Shown here: positions 9,264-17,474 of the stretch, in pieces
How the letters are laid out: each line of letters begins with the position of its first letter
Numbering within the stretch: position 1 is the stretch's first letter
NCBI GenBank assembly: GCA_030849945.1
Contig: JAVDKK010000001.1
Span: 1,674,001 to 1,738,000, forward strand
From: Schauerella fraxinea
GTDB lineage: Bacteria; Pseudomonadota; Gammaproteobacteria; Burkholderiales; Burkholderiaceae_B
DNA: 64,000 nucleotides
Reading direction: 5' to 3'
Program-made: the position numbers and the translations under genes
Notes under the pieces: generated by a model
Seen by the model: only the letters and a program-made list of their open reading frames with translations
Databases searched by the model: none
What the model was told of the DNA's origin: nothing

Positions 9264-9276
9264 GCGGATCTCCAGC

Positions 9277-10314
9277 TTAGAAGGTAACGACGACTTTCAT
9301 GGCTTTGGTGCGGTCGCCCGCCAGCTCGAAGGCATCGCGCGCCTGTGCCGCCGGCACGCTGGCCGTGAGCAACGGCGACACATCCAGGACGCCGCGGCTG
9401 AGATAGTCGATCGCCCAGGCATACTCGTCCATGAAGCGGAAGCTGCCCACCATGTTCAGGCTCTTCACCATGATCTGGTTGAAGGGGCAGCCGTCGCTAT
9501 TGCCGCTGAGCGTGCCCACTTGCACGATGGTGCCGCGCGCCCGCGTCGCCCGGATGCAGTTGGCCAGGCCCACATAGTTGCCCGATGCCTCGAAGCACAC
9601 ATCCACCAGGCCTTTGCCAACGGTGAGCGCTTCCAGCGCCTCGGGATCGCGGGCCACATTGATGGTTTGCGTGGCGCCTACTCGTGCACACGCCTCCAGC
9701 GTTTGATCGACGATGTCGACCGCAATCAAACGGCTCGCACCGGCCAGTTTGGCGGCCATCAGGATCAGGGCGCCGATCGGTCCGGCACCCATCACCATTA
9801 CCGTTTGACCCAGCAACGATCCGGCTTCCTGCACCGCATGCAACGACACGGCCAGCGGCTCGCCGAACGAGGCGATCTCGAACGACAACGCGTCGGGCAC
9901 CGGCAGGCACTGATAGTCTTCGACCACCACTTGTTCGCGCATCGCACCTTGCATATGCGGGAAGCGGCTGGCGCTGCCGAAGAAGAAGACGTTTTCGCAG
10001 TGGTTGGATGCGCCCATGCGGCAGTATTTGCAGACGCCGCACACGCGCGAAGGATTGATCGCCACGCGATCGCCGGGTTTGATCGTGCTTACCGCGGCGC
10101 CCACTTCAAGCACCTGGCCGGACGCCTCATGGCCGGGGGTGAGCGGCTCGCGAATCACGAAATCGCCAACGCGGCCGTGTCGGTAGTAGTGCAGGTCCGA
10201 GCCGCAAATGCCAACGGCCTTGACGGCGACCCGCACCTGCGTGGGGCCGACGGGTGCCACGCTGCATTCACCGGCGCGCAGATCTTGCGCGCCGTGGATT
10301 TCGCAATTCAACAT
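9277..10314 (-). CDS. idnD: Zinc-dependent L-idonate/L-gulonate 5-dehydrogenase
   Basis: The 345-residue medium-chain dehydrogenase has catalytic zinc ligands in GICGSDLHYY (Cys near 37) and PGHEASG (His-Glu near 62), and a structural zinc lobe Cys-x2-Cys-x2-Cys-x7-Cys (CGVCKYC near 92). The NAD-binding motif is VMGAGPIGALI. IdnD oxidises L-idonate to 5-ketogluconate; the related RspB oxidises L-gulonate to D-fructuronate. With a fructuronate reductase and ManD in the same operon, L-gulonate is an attractive substrate, though this is inferred. The gene lies between the second binding protein and the permeases. Confidence 0.9.
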   Translation of the reverse strand: MLNCEIHGAQDLRAGECSVAPVGPTQVRVAVKAVGICGSDLHYYRHGRVGDFVIREPLTPGHEASGQVLEVGAAVSTIKPGDRVAINPSRVCGVCKYCRMGASNHCENVFFFGSASRFPHMQGAMREQVVVEDYQCLPVPDALSFEIASFGEPLAVSLHAVQEAGSLLGQTVMVMGAGPIGALILMAAKLAGASRLIAVDIVDQTLEACARVGATQTINVARDPEALEALTVGKGLVDVCFEASGNYVGLANCIRATRARGTIVQVGTLSGNSDGCPFNQIMVKSLNMVGSFRFMDEYAWAIDYLSRGVLDVSPLLTASVPAAQARDAFELAGDRTKAMKVVVTF

Positions 10315-10354
10315 GAGTGTTCTGCCAGAAAAAGAGGGCCGCAGGGTTGGCGGT

Positions 10355-11203
10355 TTACTTGAGCGTGGCCGTCATGCGGCGCTCTTCTTCGGCGAGTTCG
10401 GGATGCATGCGCTTCTCGACCTCACGCAACCAGGCCAGGTACTCGGGTTGATTCTTGGCTACGCCCATGCCGGCATCGATCTGGAAGATCTTGCTGTCCT
10501 GGCAGTTGTTTTCTTTCGGGAAGGCGGCCAGTCCCTTCACCTTCTTTTCGATGTTCGGCCACAGCATGCGGTTGAGCGGTGCGGCGTCCGAGCGGCCGGC
10601 CATCACTTCTTCGATCGGGGCCACGGATCCCGAGTTCGTTACTGCGCGCAGCTTGGCCTTCGGAAACTGCAGCTGCATCAACGGCTCTTCGCCTGCACCC
10701 GAGAAGTACGCGAGCGTGAAGTCGGGCGAGTTGAACTCTTCGACGTTCTTCACATTGGTGAACTTGGGATTGTTTGCGCGGCCGAACATGCACACGCTGG
10801 TGTTCGAGAAGGTGACGAAGTCGATGATCTTCGCGCGCTCGGCGTTTTGATTGAGCGGCCCGATCATGATGTCCATCTGGTTGGCGATCAGCGCCGGCAC
10901 TTTGGTTTCGTGGCTCACCGGCACCGGTTGGATCTGCACGTTGAGCAAGCGTGCGAACTCTTTGCCGAGCGTCCAGGACGGTCCCGTCCAGGCTTCGCCT
11001 TGACCGGTGGTGTTCTGCGCCAGCCAGGGCGGGTTGTTGACCACGCCTACTTTCAAGACACCCGCTTTGCGGATGGCGTCGATGCGCGGGCTTACGCCGG
11101 GCGCGGGCAGTGTTTGCGCCAAAGCGGCGTGGCTGATGGTCAGGGCGGCCAGCGTCAGGCAGAGCTGGGCCGCACGGCGCGACGGATTGAAGCGTTGGGT
11201 CAT
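10355..11203 (-). CDS. Periplasmic solute-binding protein, amino-acid family (SBP_bac_3), copy 1
   Basis: This 282-residue protein has a signal peptide (residues 1-28, cut after ISHAALA) and the family 3 layout, with QMDIMIGPLNQNAERAKIIDF matching the conserved Arg/Asp ligand clamp region. I start it at ATG 11203; an upstream in-frame ATG would give a poor N-terminus. It is a clear paralogue of the next gene: both begin the mature chain with PAPGVSPRIDAIRKAG and share VPVSHETKVP. Having two binding proteins for one permease pair suggests a broadened ligand range. Confidence 0.92.
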   Translation of the reverse strand: MTQRFNPSRRAAQLCLTLAALTISHAALAQTLPAPGVSPRIDAIRKAGVLKVGVVNNPPWLAQNTTGQGEAWTGPSWTLGKEFARLLNVQIQPVPVSHETKVPALIANQMDIMIGPLNQNAERAKIIDFVTFSNTSVCMFGRANNPKFTNVKNVEEFNSPDFTLAYFSGAGEEPLMQLQFPKAKLRAVTNSGSVAPIEEVMAGRSDAAPLNRMLWPNIEKKVKGLAAFPKENNCQDSKIFQIDAGMGVAKNQPEYLAWLREVEKRMHPELAEEERRMTATLK

Positions 11204-11339
11204 CGTTGTCTCCAGAATTGTGGTCGGCTGCCTGTCGTGTGCGGCAGCTCGTTTGCTCATCGGTTTGCGCATCGGTTTGCGCGATCGGGACGGCGGTAGG
11301 GTGGCTATGGGGCAGGCTTTGCGTAACGCAGAACCTGCG

Positions 11340-12203
11340 TTACTGCATTTCGCTCAATACGCGCTGTTCGTCGGCATCGAGTTTCGGCTTCTGAGTGACC
11401 TCTACCGCGCGCAGCCATGCGAGGTACTCAGGCTGGTTGCGATCCACGGCCAAGCCCACGGGTGACGCCTTCTCCGTGCTGTCCTGGCAGTTGTTGGCAT
11501 TCGGCAGCACCGCCAAGCCCTTTACTTTGCGCTGCAGGCCTACCCAAGGCACGCGATTGATCGGCGCCGCGTCGGCACGGCGCGCCATGATCTCTTCCAC
11601 CGGCGCCGTGGCGCCAGAGCTGGCGACCGCGCGCAGCTTTGCTTTCGGGAAGCGTTCCTTCACCCAGCCTTCTTCGGCGCCGCCCGTGAAATAGGCGATG
11701 GTGACGTCGGGGCTGTTGAGTGCATCGGCCGAGTCCGCTTTGGCGAACTTGGCGTTATCCGCGCGGCCGAACATGCACACGCTGGTCTTCGAGTACAGCA
11801 CGAAGTCCACCACTTTCAGGCGTTCCGGCGTTTCGCCCAATGGGCTGATCGTCATGTCGACCTGATTGGCGGCCAGCACGGGCACCTTGGTCTCATGCGA
11901 AACAGGAACGACCGTGAGCTTGACCTTCAGCAGGCGCGCATATTCGTTGGCGAGCAGCCAGGCCGGGCCGCTCCATGCAGGGCCTTGGCCCGTGGTGTTC
12001 TCGATCAGCCAGGGTGCATTTTGCAAGACACCCACGCGTAGTTCGCCGGCCTTGCGGATGGCGTCGATGCGGGGGCTGACGCCGGGCGCCGGGGCTTCCT
12101 GCGCCATCGCGCTTGCCATCGACAGCGGCAGCAACGTGAGCAGCGTATGAGCGAGCAGGGTCCTGCACCGCCGATAGCCGGCGGGTGTGTGGTGATGCGT
12201 CAT
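11340..12203 (-). CDS. Periplasmic solute-binding protein, amino-acid family (SBP_bac_3), copy 2
   Basis: The 287-residue exported protein has a signal peptide ending LSMASAMAQ and the same mature start, EAPAPGVSPRIDAIRKAG, as the downstream copy. The ligand clamp region reads NQVDMTISPLGETPERLKVVDF. It is first after the regulator gene and 136 bp upstream of copy 1. The copies have diverged in the loops (for instance PEEVMAGR-like against PVEEIMARR), so they arose by an older duplication and probably bind different ligands or bind with different affinities. Confidence 0.92.
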   Translation of the reverse strand: MTHHHTPAGYRRCRTLLAHTLLTLLPLSMASAMAQEAPAPGVSPRIDAIRKAGELRVGVLQNAPWLIENTTGQGPAWSGPAWLLANEYARLLKVKLTVVPVSHETKVPVLAANQVDMTISPLGETPERLKVVDFVLYSKTSVCMFGRADNAKFAKADSADALNSPDVTIAYFTGGAEEGWVKERFPKAKLRAVASSGATAPVEEIMARRADAAPINRVPWVGLQRKVKGLAVLPNANNCQDSTEKASPVGLAVDRNQPEYLAWLRAVEVTQKPKLDADEQRVLSEMQ

Positions 12204-12309
12204 CGTGTCTCCTCCGTATGACGCGCCGTCGATCGGCTCGCGGGATATTCCGCGTTGATTACCGATCTAGGCGTGGGGTGCGTCTATGCGATGCGTGTAC
12301 TGCGTCGTG

Positions 12310-13044
12310 CTAGCGCCATCCTTGTGCGAACTCGCTCATCACGCGTTCGAGGTGGGCGCGCATGGCGGCACGCGACGCGTCGGCGTCGCCTGCCACGAGT
12401 GCTTGGAAAATGCGGCGGTGATCGGCTTGCGAGGCTTCGCGCAACGCATCCGTATGAAAGTGTTGTTCGATCTTCGACCAGATAGGGCCGCGGGCCTGAT
12501 CCCACATGGCGGCCACCGTTTGATGCAGCACGGTGTTGCCGGTGGCGGCAGCGATGTGCAGGTGAAACTGGCAATCCGCTTCGGCGTTGGCAACCTTGTC
12601 GGTGATCTGTTCTTGCATCGTGGTGAGTGCACCGAAGATACGATCCAGATCGCTATCCTTGCGGGTCACGGCGGCCAACGCGGCAATCTCCGATTCGACC
12701 AGGCAACGGGCACGCAGCAATTCAAAGGGCCCGGCGTTGTTCTCGCGAGCCACCGGCAGACGCACGGCTTGCTCAGGCTGATGCGACACATAAATGCCCG
12801 ACCCGCCGCGCACTTCCACAGCCCCTTGCAGTTCGAGCGCAATGATGGCTTCGCGAACAGAGGTGCGGCTCACTTCGAAACGCTCCGCGAGGGCGCGTTC
12901 GGAGGGCAGGCGCTTGCCCGCCTTGAACTCGCCGCTGCGAATCAATCCCACGATATCGGCGGCCAAGCGCTGGTAAGCGCGCTCGGTGGCGGCGGTGGGC
13001 GCAACAGGCGCCGGGGCGGATTCGGGAAGCAGGTGGAGTTTCAT
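12310..13044 (-). CDS. GntR family regulator, FadR subfamily, of the sugar-acid operon
   Basis: The 244-residue protein has an N-terminal winged helix (ERAYQRLAADIVGLIRSGEF, then PSERALAERFEVSRTSVREA near residues 60-80) and an all-helical FCD effector domain with metal-binding His and Asp residues. FadR-subfamily members sense hexuronates and other organic acids. It is the promoter-proximal gene of the minus-strand operon that runs to 4253. The TGGTCTGACCA palindrome 12 bp upstream of the start suggests it represses its own operon. An in-frame ATG at 13110 is an alternative start, but it would place the operator inside the gene. Confidence 0.92.
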   Translation of the reverse strand: MKLHLLPESAPAPVAPTAATERAYQRLAADIVGLIRSGEFKAGKRLPSERALAERFEVSRTSVREAIIALELQGAVEVRGGSGIYVSHQPEQAVRLPVARENNAGPFELLRARCLVESEIAALAAVTRKDSDLDRIFGALTTMQEQITDKVANAEADCQFHLHIAAATGNTVLHQTVAAMWDQARGPIWSKIEQHFHTDALREASQADHRRIFQALVAGDADASRAAMRAHLERVMSEFAQGWR

Positions 13045-13056
13045 GGCAGTTAAAAG

Positions 13057-13067
13057 TGGTCTGACCA
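13057..13067. promoter_or_regulatory. FadR/GntR-type operator upstream of the sugar-acid operon
   Basis: TGGTCTGACCA is a perfect 5+1+5 palindrome with the TGGT-N3-ACCA form recognised by many FadR-subfamily GntR proteins. It sits between the gntR start and a possible CATAAT -10 element. Autoregulation of the whole operon is the expected outcome. Confidence 0.75.
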
Positions 13068-13197
13068 AATTATGATCTGGTTCGCCAATTTTGGCATTAT
13101 GGTTTACCACTAGGGCACCCTAATACGCGCTAGCCCGGCGAGTGGGGCCGTCTTGTATGGCGCCGGCTGGGTTTGATACTTAGCTAACTTGCGAAGC

Positions 13198-13295
13198 GAG
13201 ACAGCGAATTTTGTCTGAGCCCTCAGCCTGGGCAATCAGCCAGTCGTATTAAGAGACAGCGGATCTTGTCCTAGCCACGAGCCAGTTGTATTGAA
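13198..13295. repeat. Imperfect tandem duplication in the gap between gntR and the FUSC gene
   Basis: GAGACAGCGAATTTTGTC (13198) recurs as GAGACAGCGGATCTTGTC (13253). Each copy is followed by a related tail ending in GCCAGTCGTATT or GCCAGTTGTATT. The two copies differ by several substitutions and a 12-base deletion. They occupy the gene-free stretch 13045-13442 and could be the remnant of a mobile element or a regulatory duplication. I see no intact gene in this gap. Confidence 0.6.
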
Positions 13296-13329
13296 ATGTC
13301 GAGCTTCATCCTTTGGACGTGGCCCAAAG

Positions 13330-13340
13330 TGGTTAGACCA
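13330..13340. promoter_or_regulatory. Second FadR/GntR-type operator
   Basis: TGGTTAGACCA has the same TGGT-N3-ACCA form as the site at 13057, and the local context also agrees (AAG before, AAT or AAA after). It lies about 290 bp upstream of the gntR start, beyond the tandem duplication. It could support looping or mark a decayed second promoter. Confidence 0.5.
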
Positions 13341-13442
13341 ATTTGAGTTGATTTGCCAGTGCCACGATACCGATTCAATAGGCTCGGGGAGCGTGCGATG
13401 CATCGAGACGTCGCCGCCGCGCGGCCAAAGCACGTTGGGTGC

Positions 13443-14537
13443 TCAAGTTTTCGCGGCGTCGGGCTTTGTTTCGCCGGCCAACTGACAGATCTGCCGGTCC
13501 ATCGTGCGCCAGGCCCAATTGATGGCACCGATCTGATCGCGCACGGCGATGGTGAGGTTTGAGTCGGCGCCGATCGCTTCGCCTGACGCGGCCTCCAATG
13601 CTTTGAGTTCATCCGCGAGCGGGTGCGGCGCTTCGATCTCGCGGCCAACCGCCAAGGACGCCGCGATCTGCGCGAGTGTGGTGGTGGCGGCTTGCGTGAT
13701 GGCGCGCAGCGGTGCGCCGAGCGTATCGCACGCGTTGGCCGGCAAAGGCGCCCACGCGAGTCGTTCCAGGATGGCGATTGTGTAGCGCAGCCGTTTGATT
13801 TTCTCGTTGTGCGTATGACGCGGTGCATGCTTTTTTGGCCGCCAGTCGAAGCGCTCGCGCGACTGCCACATGGTGGCTTGCACATCGTCGAGTGCGCGGT
13901 CGATGCGTCCGTGCGTTGACGTGAAGTCGCCTTCGCGGCCGCCATCGAGCAGCCGCTCGGTGCAGCCTTCGAGCAGTTCGTTCATGGCCAACACGGTGTC
14001 GGCGAGATCCTGATTGGCGCGCTTGCGCGAGGATGCCGGTAGCACGACAGCGCCTGCCAGTGCAGCCGATAACGACCCCAGTGCAATCGCCCAGACTTTG
14101 GCCAACGCACCTTCAAACATCTGCAGCTCAGGGGTGACCGTCAAGATCGTGACGGTGACGAGACCGTAAGACAGGGCAGGGCGATACACACTGATCAAGC
14201 TCATGGCGCCCACGCCCACGACGAGCGGAATGGACGGCGGCAATTCGAACTGCACCATCAGCCACACCAGCCCGCTGCCCAGCATGGCACCGACCAACGC
14301 GCCAAAAACGCGGTCCATGGCTGAGCCGAGCGTGCCGCCCAGGCTGACTTGAACCACGAATAATGCCGAGAAAACGGCCCAGGAAATATCCGAGATCTGC
14401 GCGAAGCGGCTAACCACGTACGCCAGAATGACGGCGACCACTGTTTGTAGTGGCACGCGAATATCGTCGCGATGGATGCGCCGGGCGAGGCCTAACGCTT
14501 CAAACTTCTGACGGACAGATTGCACAACACCTAACAA
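13443..14537 (-). CDS. FUSC family membrane protein (aromatic acid exporter-like)
   Basis: The 364-residue protein has an N-terminal membrane half of about six helices with the FUSC pattern WAVFSALFVVQVSLGGTLGSAMDRVFGALVG (quoted in parts: residues 53-83), and a soluble helical C-terminal half. FUSC proteins are related to the AaeB p-hydroxybenzoate efflux pump and fusaric acid resistance pumps. This one is half the length of AaeB, with a single membrane module, so it may act as a dimer. It stands alone, with no membrane-fusion partner nearby. Substrate unknown. Confidence 0.85.
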   Translation of the reverse strand: MLGVVQSVRQKFEALGLARRIHRDDIRVPLQTVVAVILAYVVSRFAQISDISWAVFSALFVVQVSLGGTLGSAMDRVFGALVGAMLGSGLVWLMVQFELPPSIPLVVGVGAMSLISVYRPALSYGLVTVTILTVTPELQMFEGALAKVWAIALGSLSAALAGAVVLPASSRKRANQDLADTVLAMNELLEGCTERLLDGGREGDFTSTHGRIDRALDDVQATMWQSRERFDWRPKKHAPRHTHNEKIKRLRYTIAILERLAWAPLPANACDTLGAPLRAITQAATTTLAQIAASLAVGREIEAPHPLADELKALEAASGEAIGADSNLTIAVRDQIGAINWAWRTMDRQICQLAGETKPDAAKT

Positions 14538-14661
14538 AGCACTTCCCGAATTTCATGACAGCTGAGAGATGCGCTAGCCGCATGTGCTGTTCCTGCGGTG
14601 TGATCGATGCGCCGTCACCGTCGCTGTCGATCGGTGTTAGACGCATCGAGGCTGATCATGC

Positions 14662-15018
14662 TTACAGCAAGCGCACGCTGTCGACATCGAATTCGACCTT
14701 GTTGCGATCCTTGTCGAGTTCACCCGTCAGTTCGACCTGACGCTTGTCGTCGAAGGCTTGGCCGGCGGGCATGCGCTTGTCGGAGATCTCGACGCTCATG
14801 CGGCCGGTGCTGTCTTCAAACGTGTAGTGCTTCTTGCCGTCATGCGACACGATGCGGCCCTTCAAGATGGCCTTCTGATCGTCGGTGCCGCTGTCGATCA
14901 ATTGCTTCACGGTGCTTTGCGGAATCGAGCTGGGGCCCGTGTATTGCGCGAAGGCAGCGGTGGAGCCGGCGCTCAACAGGGCGGCCAGGGCAAAGGCGTG
15001 GATCGTGTGCTTCTTCAT
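14662..15018 (-). CDS. ygiW: YgiW/YdeI family periplasmic stress-tolerance OB-fold protein
   Basis: The 118-residue protein has a signal peptide (residues 1-24, cut at AAFA/Q) followed by a BOF (bacterial OB-fold) domain with the typical AILKGRIVSHDGKKHYTFEDSTG and VEISDKRMP strands. YgiW/YdeI proteins help cells withstand cationic peptides and oxidative or heavy-metal stress. In enterobacteria ygiW adjoins qseBC; here it lies 275 bp downstream of qseC on the same strand. A 13-bp sequence in its promoter region is repeated in front of qseB (15078-15098 and 17376-17400), suggesting direct QseB control. Confidence 0.92.
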   Translation of the reverse strand: MKKHTIHAFALAALLSAGSTAAFAQYTGPSSIPQSTVKQLIDSGTDDQKAILKGRIVSHDGKKHYTFEDSTGRMSVEISDKRMPAGQAFDDKRQVELTGELDKDRNKVEFDVDSVRLL

Positions 15019-15077
15019 GGTGGCGATTCCTTCGTGTTGGAGGTATGTGGTGGTTTGGAGCTTCTATTTAACCGCCG

Positions 15078-15098
15078 CAACATGAAGCGAATCTGAGG
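15078..15098 (-). promoter_or_regulatory. Putative QseB box upstream of ygiW
   Basis: On the minus strand this stretch contains AGATTCGCTTCAT, identical over 13 bases to the element in front of qseB. The half-sites CTCAGATTCG and CTTCATGTTG sit about 11 bp apart, the helical spacing usual for OmpR-family response regulators. It lies about 60 bp upstream of the ygiW start. The remaining gap to qseC (15100-15293) shows no gene. Confidence 0.6.
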
Positions 15099-15293
15099 AG
15101 GATCGATCGACGTGAAACGAGATGTGCCGCGTGCGATCCGAATGTATGCACGCATCATCTCTTCGATGCGTGCCGCGTCGCGTTATGCCGCATCGATTCG
15201 CATCCAATCACGCATTCAAGCAAACCACCTATCGCTCACATAGGCTGCGCGCGTGCTACGACGGTGCGCCTTCGCATCACACCGCTTCGCGCA

Positions 15294-16706
15294 TTACGCC
15301 GATTGCGGCAACTGCAGCGTCACGCACAATCCGCGGCCGTTATCGCCCGGCAAGAAAGACAACGTTGCGCCATGCAGCCCGGCGATGCGCGCCACGATCG
15401 AAAGTCCCAAGCCGCTGCCGGTGGTGTTGCTCCCCAACACGCGGAAGAACCGTTGCGTGAGCCGCGCCCGATCGGCGTCGGATACGCCGGGGCCGTCGTC
15501 GCACACACGGATCTCAACGGCTGCGCCCACTGCGCGCGCCGTCACCTGAACGTGTCCGTCGTCCACGCCATACTTCACGGCGTTGTCGACAAGATTGCGT
15601 ACCGCGCTGTAGAGCAACTGGCGATTGGCGAGCACGCTATCCACATCGCAAGTGACGTTGATCGCGATGCGACGCGCGGCGGCGGCCGGTGTGCTGGCTT
15701 GTACGGCTTCGCGAATCAACGCGGCCAGATCCACCGGCGCGCGCTCAAGCGGTGTGCCTTCCTGTGGATCGAGCCGTGCGAGCAACAACAGATTTTCGAC
15801 GAGCGCGGTGCTGCGCGCCACGTCTTGCCGCAGCCGCAATAGATCGTCCTGCAGCGATGCGGGCGCCGATGCGCCGTAATGGCGTTGCATCAACTGAATC
15901 TTCGAACTCAGTCCGGCCAGAGGCGTGCGCAACTCGTGCGCGGCGTCGGCCGTAAATCGGCGTTCCGATTCGAGCGTGGACGACAGCCTGCCCAGCACCA
16001 GATTGAGCGAGGTCAGCATGGGTTGCAGCTCGTGCGGCTGGTGGGTATCGGGCACCGGCGTCAGATCGTTCGGCGACTTTGCCGCAATGCCTTGGGCCAG
16101 CGTTTCCAATGGCCGCAGCAAGCGCCGGATCGCCAGCCAGTTCACCAGCGCGAGCAGCAGCCACAGGCCGATCGCGGGCCAGGCCAGATCTTCGATCGTC
16201 TCGTAAAGGAGCTCGTTGCGGTCGTCCCAATGCTGGCCGATCTGCACAGAGATATTGGGATTGTCCTGGCGCAGCACATACACGCGCCAGAGTTTGCCGC
16301 CGACCCAGGTGTTGTAGAACCGGTCGCTCTTGCTGTCGTCGTCCACAAACGGACGCTTGGGCGCGCCGCGCGCTCGCCGTACGACGTCGCCGTCTTCGTC
16401 GATCAGTTGGTAGTAGAGATGCACGCGCTTGCGGGGGTTGTCGACCTGGTCGTCATCGTCGTTCAAAACGCCGCTGCGCGCCATGGAGGCGCCCAATGAA
16501 ATCGACAACCGCGCGCCTTCTTCCAAGGCATCGTCGAAGGCGTCGCTCGTTTCGTGCCACGCGATACCGATCACGATGGCCACGCAGATCAAGCCGCATA
16601 CGATGCTCGATCCCACGGTGGTGGCGATCAGCCGCCGACGCAGCGAGTAGCCGCGCGCCGCAGAACGGCGAGCGAAGCGGTGCCGCCACGAAGCAAACGC
16701 GTTCAT
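15294..16706 (-). CDS. qseC: Two-component sensor histidine kinase, QseC-like
   Basis: The 470-residue kinase has two membrane helices (about residues 28-48 and 172-192) flanking an acidic periplasmic domain with the run DDDDDQ, a HAMP-like linker, a HisKA motif AAHELRTPLAGLSSKIQ (His near 256) and an HATPase domain with N box RNLVDNAVKYG and G boxes DDGPGV and GSGLGLSIV. QseC/PmrB-type kinases respond to metals, adrenergic signals or envelope stress. Its start overlaps the qseB stop by 4 bases (ATGA). The acidic cluster in the sensor domain is compatible with metal or cationic-peptide sensing. Confidence 0.93.
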   Translation of the reverse strand: MNAFASWRHRFARRSAARGYSLRRRLIATTVGSSIVCGLICVAIVIGIAWHETSDAFDDALEEGARLSISLGASMARSGVLNDDDDQVDNPRKRVHLYYQLIDEDGDVVRRARGAPKRPFVDDDSKSDRFYNTWVGGKLWRVYVLRQDNPNISVQIGQHWDDRNELLYETIEDLAWPAIGLWLLLALVNWLAIRRLLRPLETLAQGIAAKSPNDLTPVPDTHQPHELQPMLTSLNLVLGRLSSTLESERRFTADAAHELRTPLAGLSSKIQLMQRHYGASAPASLQDDLLRLRQDVARSTALVENLLLLARLDPQEGTPLERAPVDLAALIREAVQASTPAAAARRIAINVTCDVDSVLANRQLLYSAVRNLVDNAVKYGVDDGHVQVTARAVGAAVEIRVCDDGPGVSDADRARLTQRFFRVLGSNTTGSGLGLSIVARIAGLHGATLSFLPGDNGRGLCVTLQLPQSA

Positions 16707-17359
16707 TCGCCCAGCCTGTAGCCCTGGCGCCGCACCGTGGCAATGGCCTTGGTACCCAATTTCTTGCGCAAGTTGTAGATGTAGACCTCGATCGCGTTGC
16801 TCTCGACTTCATCGCCCCAGCTGTAGAGCGCGTCTTCGAGTTGTTCGCGCGACACGATGCTGCCGGGACGGCGCATCAACGTGTGCAAGACCGCAAACTC
16901 GCGTGCCGTGAGCATGACGGCAGCGCCATCCAACGTGACCCGCTTGGCCACGGGATCGAGCGCCAGCGTGTCGTGCACCAGGAGCGGCGACGCGCTGCCA
17001 TGATGCCGACGGCATGCCGAGCGAATGCGCGCCGAGAGTTCTTCCAGATCGAAGGGCTTGACGAGATAGTCGTCGGCGCCCAGGTCCAGGCCCTGCACGC
17101 GATCGTTGATCCCGTCGCGCGCCGTGATCAGCAGCACTGGCGTCGTGTTCTGTCGGGCGCGTAACGCCGTGAGCAACGCGTCGCCGTCCAGGCCCGGCAG
17201 TCCGCGATCAAGCAGGATGCATTGATACTCGTGCGTGCGCAGCGCCGCATCGGCCAGATCGCCACGCGCCACCCAATCGACGGCATAGCCGTCAAGCTGC
17301 AGCCACGATTGAATCGTGCCGCCCAAGGAGACGTCGTCTTCGGCCAATAGAATGCGCAT
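16703..17359 (-). CDS. qseB: Response regulator, OmpR/QseB-like
   Basis: The 218-residue regulator has a receiver domain (MRILLAEDD at the start, phosphoacceptor Asp51 in LLDRGLPGLDG, Lys in LVKPFDLEEL) and an OmpR winged helix ending RRQGYRLGE. The start is ATG 17359; a longer frame upstream would add a non-conserved leader. It is translationally coupled to the kinase gene. A direct-repeat box lies just upstream (17376-17400), so it is probably autoregulated and shares control with ygiW. Confidence 0.94.
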   Translation of the reverse strand: MRILLAEDDVSLGGTIQSWLQLDGYAVDWVARGDLADAALRTHEYQCILLDRGLPGLDGDALLTALRARQNTTPVLLITARDGINDRVQGLDLGADDYLVKPFDLEELSARIRSACRRHHGSASPLLVHDTLALDPVAKRVTLDGAAVMLTAREFAVLHTLMRRPGSIVSREQLEDALYSWGDEVESNAIEVYIYNLRKKLGTKAIATVRRQGYRLGE

Positions 17360-17375
17360 GGGTTCGAGCGTAGCG

Positions 17376-17400
17376 GGTAAGGATGAAGCGAATCTTAAGG
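17376..17400 (-). promoter_or_regulatory. Putative QseB box upstream of qseB
   Basis: On the minus strand the half-sites CTTAAGATTCG and CTTCATCCTTA form an 11-bp-spaced direct repeat of the CTTA/CTTC-N3-TT type. The core AGATTCGCTTCAT is shared exactly with the ygiW promoter. It lies 17 bp before the qseB start, consistent with autoregulation. Confidence 0.6.
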
Positions 17401-17474
17401 GGTGGGGGCTGCATGAAAATGAATGCACACCTGTTGATGCGAACCTGTCAATTCAGCCCATCCATGCAAACCGC

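Noticed and set aside
9142..10362. 406-residue plus-strand frame opposite idnD
   Set aside because: Shadow of the dehydrogenase gene, His/Ala/Gly-rich with no domain.
13236..13433. 65-residue minus-strand frame in the gntR/FUSC gap ending with a repeated NTTG segment
   Set aside because: It has no ribosome-binding site or known family; the repeat in the peptide reflects the tandem DNA duplication. Possibly the decayed end of a mobile element, but that cannot be shown.
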